Shown one piece after another: positions 60,999 to 64,000 of a stretch of DNA of 64,000 nt. Position 1 is the first letter of the stretch; the number at the start of each line of letters is the position of its first letter. Source of the stretch: Thermodesulfovibrio sp. 3462-1 (GTDB lineage: Bacteria > Nitrospirota > Thermodesulfovibrionia > Thermodesulfovibrionales > Thermodesulfovibrionaceae); contig NZ_CP144374.1 in the NCBI RefSeq assembly GCF_040451425.1, forward strand, positions 372,001-436,000, given 5' to 3'. Both the position numbers and the translations under genes were made by a program. Below the pieces are notes generated by a model. That model was not told where the DNA came from. It worked only from the letters and a program-made list of their open reading frames with translations, and ran no database searches.

Positions 60999-62987
60999 AT
61001 GGAAAAAGAGACTTGCACATTTTCATACTGTCAGAGACCAGATGTTGTTGAGATTGAAACAGATTTTCTAATCATTGGTGGTGGAATGGCTGCTTGTGGT
61101 GCTGCATTTGAAGCTTGTAGATGGGCAACACCAAAGGGGATTAAAGTAACACTTGTTGACAAAGCAGCAATGGATCGTTCTGGTGCAGTTGCAATGGGTC
61201 TTAGCGCTATTAACACCTACATTGGTGAAAATAAAGTCGTTGACTATGTAAAATATGTTCGTGCAGACCTGATGGGAATTATCAGAGAAGACCTTGTGTA
61301 TGACCTTGGCAGACATGTTGATGATTCTGTTCATATGTTTGAGGAATGGGGTCTTCCAATCTGGAAAAAAAGCGATGATGGTTGGTCGCTTGATGGATTC
61401 CAGGCAAGAGACCAGGGCAAACCAAAGCTTAAAGATGGTGGAGTTCCATGCCGTTCAGGTAAATGGCAGATAATGATCAATGGGGAATCATATAAGGTTA
61501 TAGTTGCAGAGGCTGCTAAAGCTGCCCTTGAATTTAACAGAAAAGCAACTGGACAGGCTCAGAATATATATGAGAGAGTATTTATAGTTAAACTTCTTAA
61601 AGATGCAAAAGAGCCTAACAGAGTAGCAGGTGCAGTTGGCTTTAGCGTAAGAGAAAACAAAATTTATCTCTTCAAAGCAAAGGCTATTCTTGCAGCCTGC
61701 GGTGGTGCAGTTAATGTTTTCAGACCAAGATCAACCAGAGAAGGAATGGGAAGAGCATGGTATCCAGTATGGAACTCTGGTTCTGGATATTACCTTGGTA
61801 TTACTGTTGGTGCTGAATTGACAATGATGGAAAATAGATTCGTTCCTGCAAGATTCAAAGATGGATATGGTCCAGTTGGTGCATGGTTCCTCTTCTTTAA
61901 AGCAAAGGCAAGCGACTCCCTTGGAAATGACTACTGCGCTAAGGATACTCCAGAATTTCAGGATGCTGTGAAGAAATATGGAAAATGGGCAGAGGCTTTA
62001 GGAACTGCTATTAGAAACCATCTGATGATGCAGGCTATGAAACAGGGTAGAGGACCTATTCTTATGAATACCCACACTGCAATGCAGGAACTTGCAAAGC
62101 AGATGGATGCAAAGAGACTCAAACACCTTGAAGCAGAAGCATGGGAAGACTTCCTTGACATGTGCATTGGTCAGGCAGGATTGTGGGCAGCCTATAATGT
62201 AGAGCCTGAGAAGGTTCCATCTGAAATTATGCCAACAGAGCCTTATCTCCTTGGCTCACATGCTGGCTGTGCAGGATTCTGGGTAAGCGGACCTGGTGAC
62301 ATCCCCGGTGCACCAGCAGAGTGGTTCTGGGGCTATAATAGAATGAGCACAGTTAATGGTCTTTTCATGGCTGGTGATATTGTTGGTGCATCAGGACATA
62401 AGTTCTCCTCAGGTTCACATGCAGAGGGAAGAATTGCTGCAAAAGCAGCAATTGCCTTCATACTTGATAATTCAGGATACACACCAACAATAGCAGAAGA
62501 TCCAAATGCTCTGGCAGCAGAGCTGTATCTGCCATTTGAGCTTTATGAAAAATATAAGACCTACTCAACAGATCCAAAAGTTAATCCATACTACATCAAG
62601 CCCGATATGTATCAGGCAAGACTCCAGAAGATTGCTGATGAGTACTTTGGTGGAGTTGGAACATGGTATATGACCTCTAAGACAATGATTGAGGAAGGTC
62701 TTAGGAAGCTTCAGGTTCTCAAAGAGGATGCTTCAAGACTGGCTGCAGCAAATCTCCATGAGCTTCTCCGTTGCTGGGAGAATGTACACAGAACACTCTC
62801 ACTTGAAGCTCATGCAAGACACATTCTATTTAGAGAAGAATCCCGTTATCCTGGCTATTACTACAGAGGAGACTTTGACTTTGTTGATGATAACAACTGG
62901 CGTGCTTTTGTCAACTCAGTTTATGATCCAGCTACTGATACATTTACACTTAAGAAAGTCCCATACGTCCAGATATTCCCAGACTAA
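60999..62987 (+). CDS. aprA: adenylylsulfate reductase alpha subunit AprA
   Basis: AprA is the FAD subunit reducing APS to sulfite and AMP. The 662-residue protein has the FAD-binding IIGGGMAACGAAFEA (near residue 25), DKAAMDRSGAVAMGLSAIN, the substrate-region HMFEEWGLPIW, RPRSTREGMGRAWYPVWNSGSGYY and GHKFSSGSHAEGRIAAKAA. It is full length and typical of the dissimilatory rather than the lithotrophic oxidising clade by gene context (Qmo follows), which is inference. Confidence 0.97.
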   Translation: MEKETCTFSYCQRPDVVEIETDFLIIGGGMAACGAAFEACRWATPKGIKVTLVDKAAMDRSGAVAMGLSAINTYIGENKVVDYVKYVRADLMGIIREDLVYDLGRHVDDSVHMFEEWGLPIWKKSDDGWSLDGFQARDQGKPKLKDGGVPCRSGKWQIMINGESYKVIVAEAAKAALEFNRKATGQAQNIYERVFIVKLLKDAKEPNRVAGAVGFSVRENKIYLFKAKAILAACGGAVNVFRPRSTREGMGRAWYPVWNSGSGYYLGITVGAELTMMENRFVPARFKDGYGPVGAWFLFFKAKASDSLGNDYCAKDTPEFQDAVKKYGKWAEALGTAIRNHLMMQAMKQGRGPILMNTHTAMQELAKQMDAKRLKHLEAEAWEDFLDMCIGQAGLWAAYNVEPEKVPSEIMPTEPYLLGSHAGCAGFWVSGPGDIPGAPAEWFWGYNRMSTVNGLFMAGDIVGASGHKFSSGSHAEGRIAAKAAIAFILDNSGYTPTIAEDPNALAAELYLPFELYEKYKTYSTDPKVNPYYIKPDMYQARLQKIADEYFGGVGTWYMTSKTMIEEGLRKLQVLKEDASRLAAANLHELLRCWENVHRTLSLEAHARHILFREESRYPGYYYRGDFDFVDDNNWRAFVNSVYDPATDTFTLKKVPYVQIFPD

Positions 62988-63002
62988 TACAGAGTCAGAT
63001 TT

Positions 63003-63033
63003 GGGAGGGGATTATCCCCCTCCCTTTAATTTT
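63003..63033 (+). terminator. intrinsic terminator after aprA
   Basis: GGGAGGGG (63003-63010) pairs with CCCCTCCC (63017-63024) around a six-base loop, followed by TTTAATTTT. It begins 16 bases after the aprA stop. GC-rich stem plus T-rich tail is a good Rho-independent terminator. A second, larger hairpin follows. Confidence 0.8.
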
Positions 63034-63056
63034 AAACATTGAAAAGAGATGATTAT

Positions 63057-63096
63057 AAAAATTCGTAATGCAGTCAAAGCTGTATTACGAATTTTT
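63057..63096 (+). terminator. second hairpin between aprA and qmoA
   Basis: AAAAATTCGTAAT (63057-63069) is exactly complementary to ATTACGAATTTTT (63084-63096). The pairing continues inward as GCAG with CTGT including one G-T pair, giving about 17 bp and a loop of six (TCAAAG). The 3' arm ends in T-rich ATTTTTGTGTTT. It may be a second terminator or a stabilising or regulatory stem-loop in the qmo leader; it lies 33 bases before the qmoA start. Confidence 0.65.
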
Positions 63097-63128
63097 GTGT
63101 TTAAGAATTTATTTAAAGGAGGCTACCG

Positions 63129-64000
63129 ATGAGCGCTGAAACAAACCGCATCTTGGTAATTGGTGGAGGATTCAGTGGGTTAACTGCAGGTATTGAGGCT
63201 GCCGAGACAGGAGCAGAGGTTATAATTGTTGAGAAAAATCCTTATCTCGGCGGAAGAGTTACTCAGTTGAATAAATACTTTCCAAAAATCTGTCCACCAA
63301 TGTGTGGTCTTGAGATTAATTTCAGGCGTATAAAAGTTAATCCAGCAGTAACATTCTACACCATGGCAGAGGTTACATCAATTAGTGGTGGACCAGGAGA
63401 TTATACAGTAACAATAAAATTGAATCCTCGTTATGTAAATGAAAACTGTACAGCCTGCAATGCCTGTGCAGAAGTTTGTCCAGCTGAAAGAGATAATGAT
63501 TTCAACTTTGGATTGAACAAGACTAAAGCTATTTATCTGCCGTTTGAACAGGCTTTTCCTCTTAGATATGTCATTGACAGAACAGCATGTCCAAAGGATT
63601 GTGCAGCTCCCTGTGTGGATGCCTGTAAATATAATGCAATAGACCTTAATATGCAACCTCAGACAATTGAAATTAAAGTTAACTCAATAATTGTCGCAAC
63701 AGGTTGGAAGCCTTATGATGCTTCAAAGATAGATAATCTCGGATTTGGAAAGGTTAAAAATGTTATAACAAACATGATGCTTGAAAGACTCGCTTCTAAA
63801 AATGGGCCTACCCAGGGACAGATTTTAAGACCATCTGATGGAAAGCCTGTTGAGAGTGTTGCCTTTGTTCAATGCGCTGGAAGCAGAGACGAAAATCATC
63901 TTCCCTTCTGTTCATACATCTGCTGTCTTGCTTCTCTGAAGCACACGCTGTATATAAAAGAGCAAAATCCTGATGCTGAGGTTACAATCTTTTACATTGA
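63129..64000 (+). CDS. qmoA: quinone-modifying oxidoreductase subunit QmoA (cut by window end)
   Basis: QmoA is part of the membrane-linked complex that delivers quinol electrons to APS reductase. The visible 290 residues begin RILVIGGGFSGLTAGIEAAE, an FAD-binding motif as in heterodisulfide reductase HdrA, then CPPMCGLEINFRRI. Cluster cysteines follow in CTACNACAEVCPAE (near residue 108) and CPKDCAAPCVDACKYNAI (near 155). The frame runs off the window with no stop. AAAGGAGG precedes the ATG. It is separated from aprA by two hairpins. Confidence 0.95.
   Translation, partial: MSAETNRILVIGGGFSGLTAGIEAAETGAEVIIVEKNPYLGGRVTQLNKYFPKICPPMCGLEINFRRIKVNPAVTFYTMAEVTSISGGPGDYTVTIKLNPRYVNENCTACNACAEVCPAERDNDFNFGLNKTKAIYLPFEQAFPLRYVIDRTACPKDCAAPCVDACKYNAIDLNMQPQTIEIKVNSIIVATGWKPYDASKIDNLGFGKVKNVITNMMLERLASKNGPTQGQILRPSDGKPVESVAFVQCAGSRDENHLPFCSYICCLASLKHTLYIKEQNPDAEVTIFYI

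Overview
The window is AT-rich and densely coding, and it reads as the chromosome of a motile, Gram-negative, sulfate-reducing bacterium. FlgH and FlgI (L and P rings) imply an outer membrane. The sat-aprB-aprA-qmoA genes at the right edge are the core of dissimilatory sulfate reduction. The style of this cluster, with a group 3b-type [NiFe] hydrogenase, tungstate uptake and Orange-protein-like genes, fits a Thermodesulfovibrio-like member of the Nitrospirota. That placement is inference from gene content; no 16S rRNA gene is present.

Layout. 17-1621: mutL. 1712-11306: a sigma-54-promoted flagellar operon (fliL, fliM, fliN, a fliO-fliP fusion, fliQ, fliR, flhB, flhA, flhF, flhG, fliA). It runs on through a HEAT-repeat protein into a chemotaxis block (cheR, two receiver proteins, cheA, a cheW-cheZ fusion, cheB, an HDOD protein, a 59-residue ORF), ending in a remnant of a second flgA near 20,000. 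20052-23017, minus strand: an FMN-binding glutamate-synthase-like protein and an unusual regulator with a KaiC-like domain, a helix-turn-helix and a cupin. 23272-32600: a second sigma-54-promoted flagellar operon (flgF, flgG, flgA, flgH, flgI, flgJ with an M23 peptidase, flgM, flgN, flgK, flgL, csrA, fliW), followed by a glycosyltransferase-methyltransferase fusion and a ClpP-fold membrane protease.

35635-38241, minus strand: a tungstate-type ABC transporter under a ModE-type regulator that lacks the molybdate-binding domain. Beyond a large inverted repeat, 38522-43921 (plus) holds an operon with a Fur-box promoter. It encodes a DUF5320-type protein, a CGGC protein, two NifX/ORP-family proteins, an Mrp ATPase, a metallo-beta-lactamase-fold protein, a methyltransferase and two ferredoxin-containing MinD-type ATPases. 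This resembles the Orange protein (ORP) gene set of Desulfovibrio. 43914-47861, minus: a four-subunit cytoplasmic [NiFe] hydrogenase. 47885-54458, minus: nusB, ribH and the cell-shape genes rodA, mrdA, mreD, mreC, mreB, plus an RDD protein.

54600-57250, plus: a secreted protein with Ig-like repeats and an AMIN-like end, then ftsY. An initiator tRNA-fMet gene lies on the minus strand, and rdgB follows. 58065-64000: adk-sat-ORF-aprB-aprA, tandem hairpins, and the start of qmoA. Adk recycles the AMP released by APS reductase, so its place before sat makes metabolic sense.

Most genes abut or overlap by a few bases, so few promoters are needed. I saw no insertion sequence, prophage, CRISPR array or rRNA gene.
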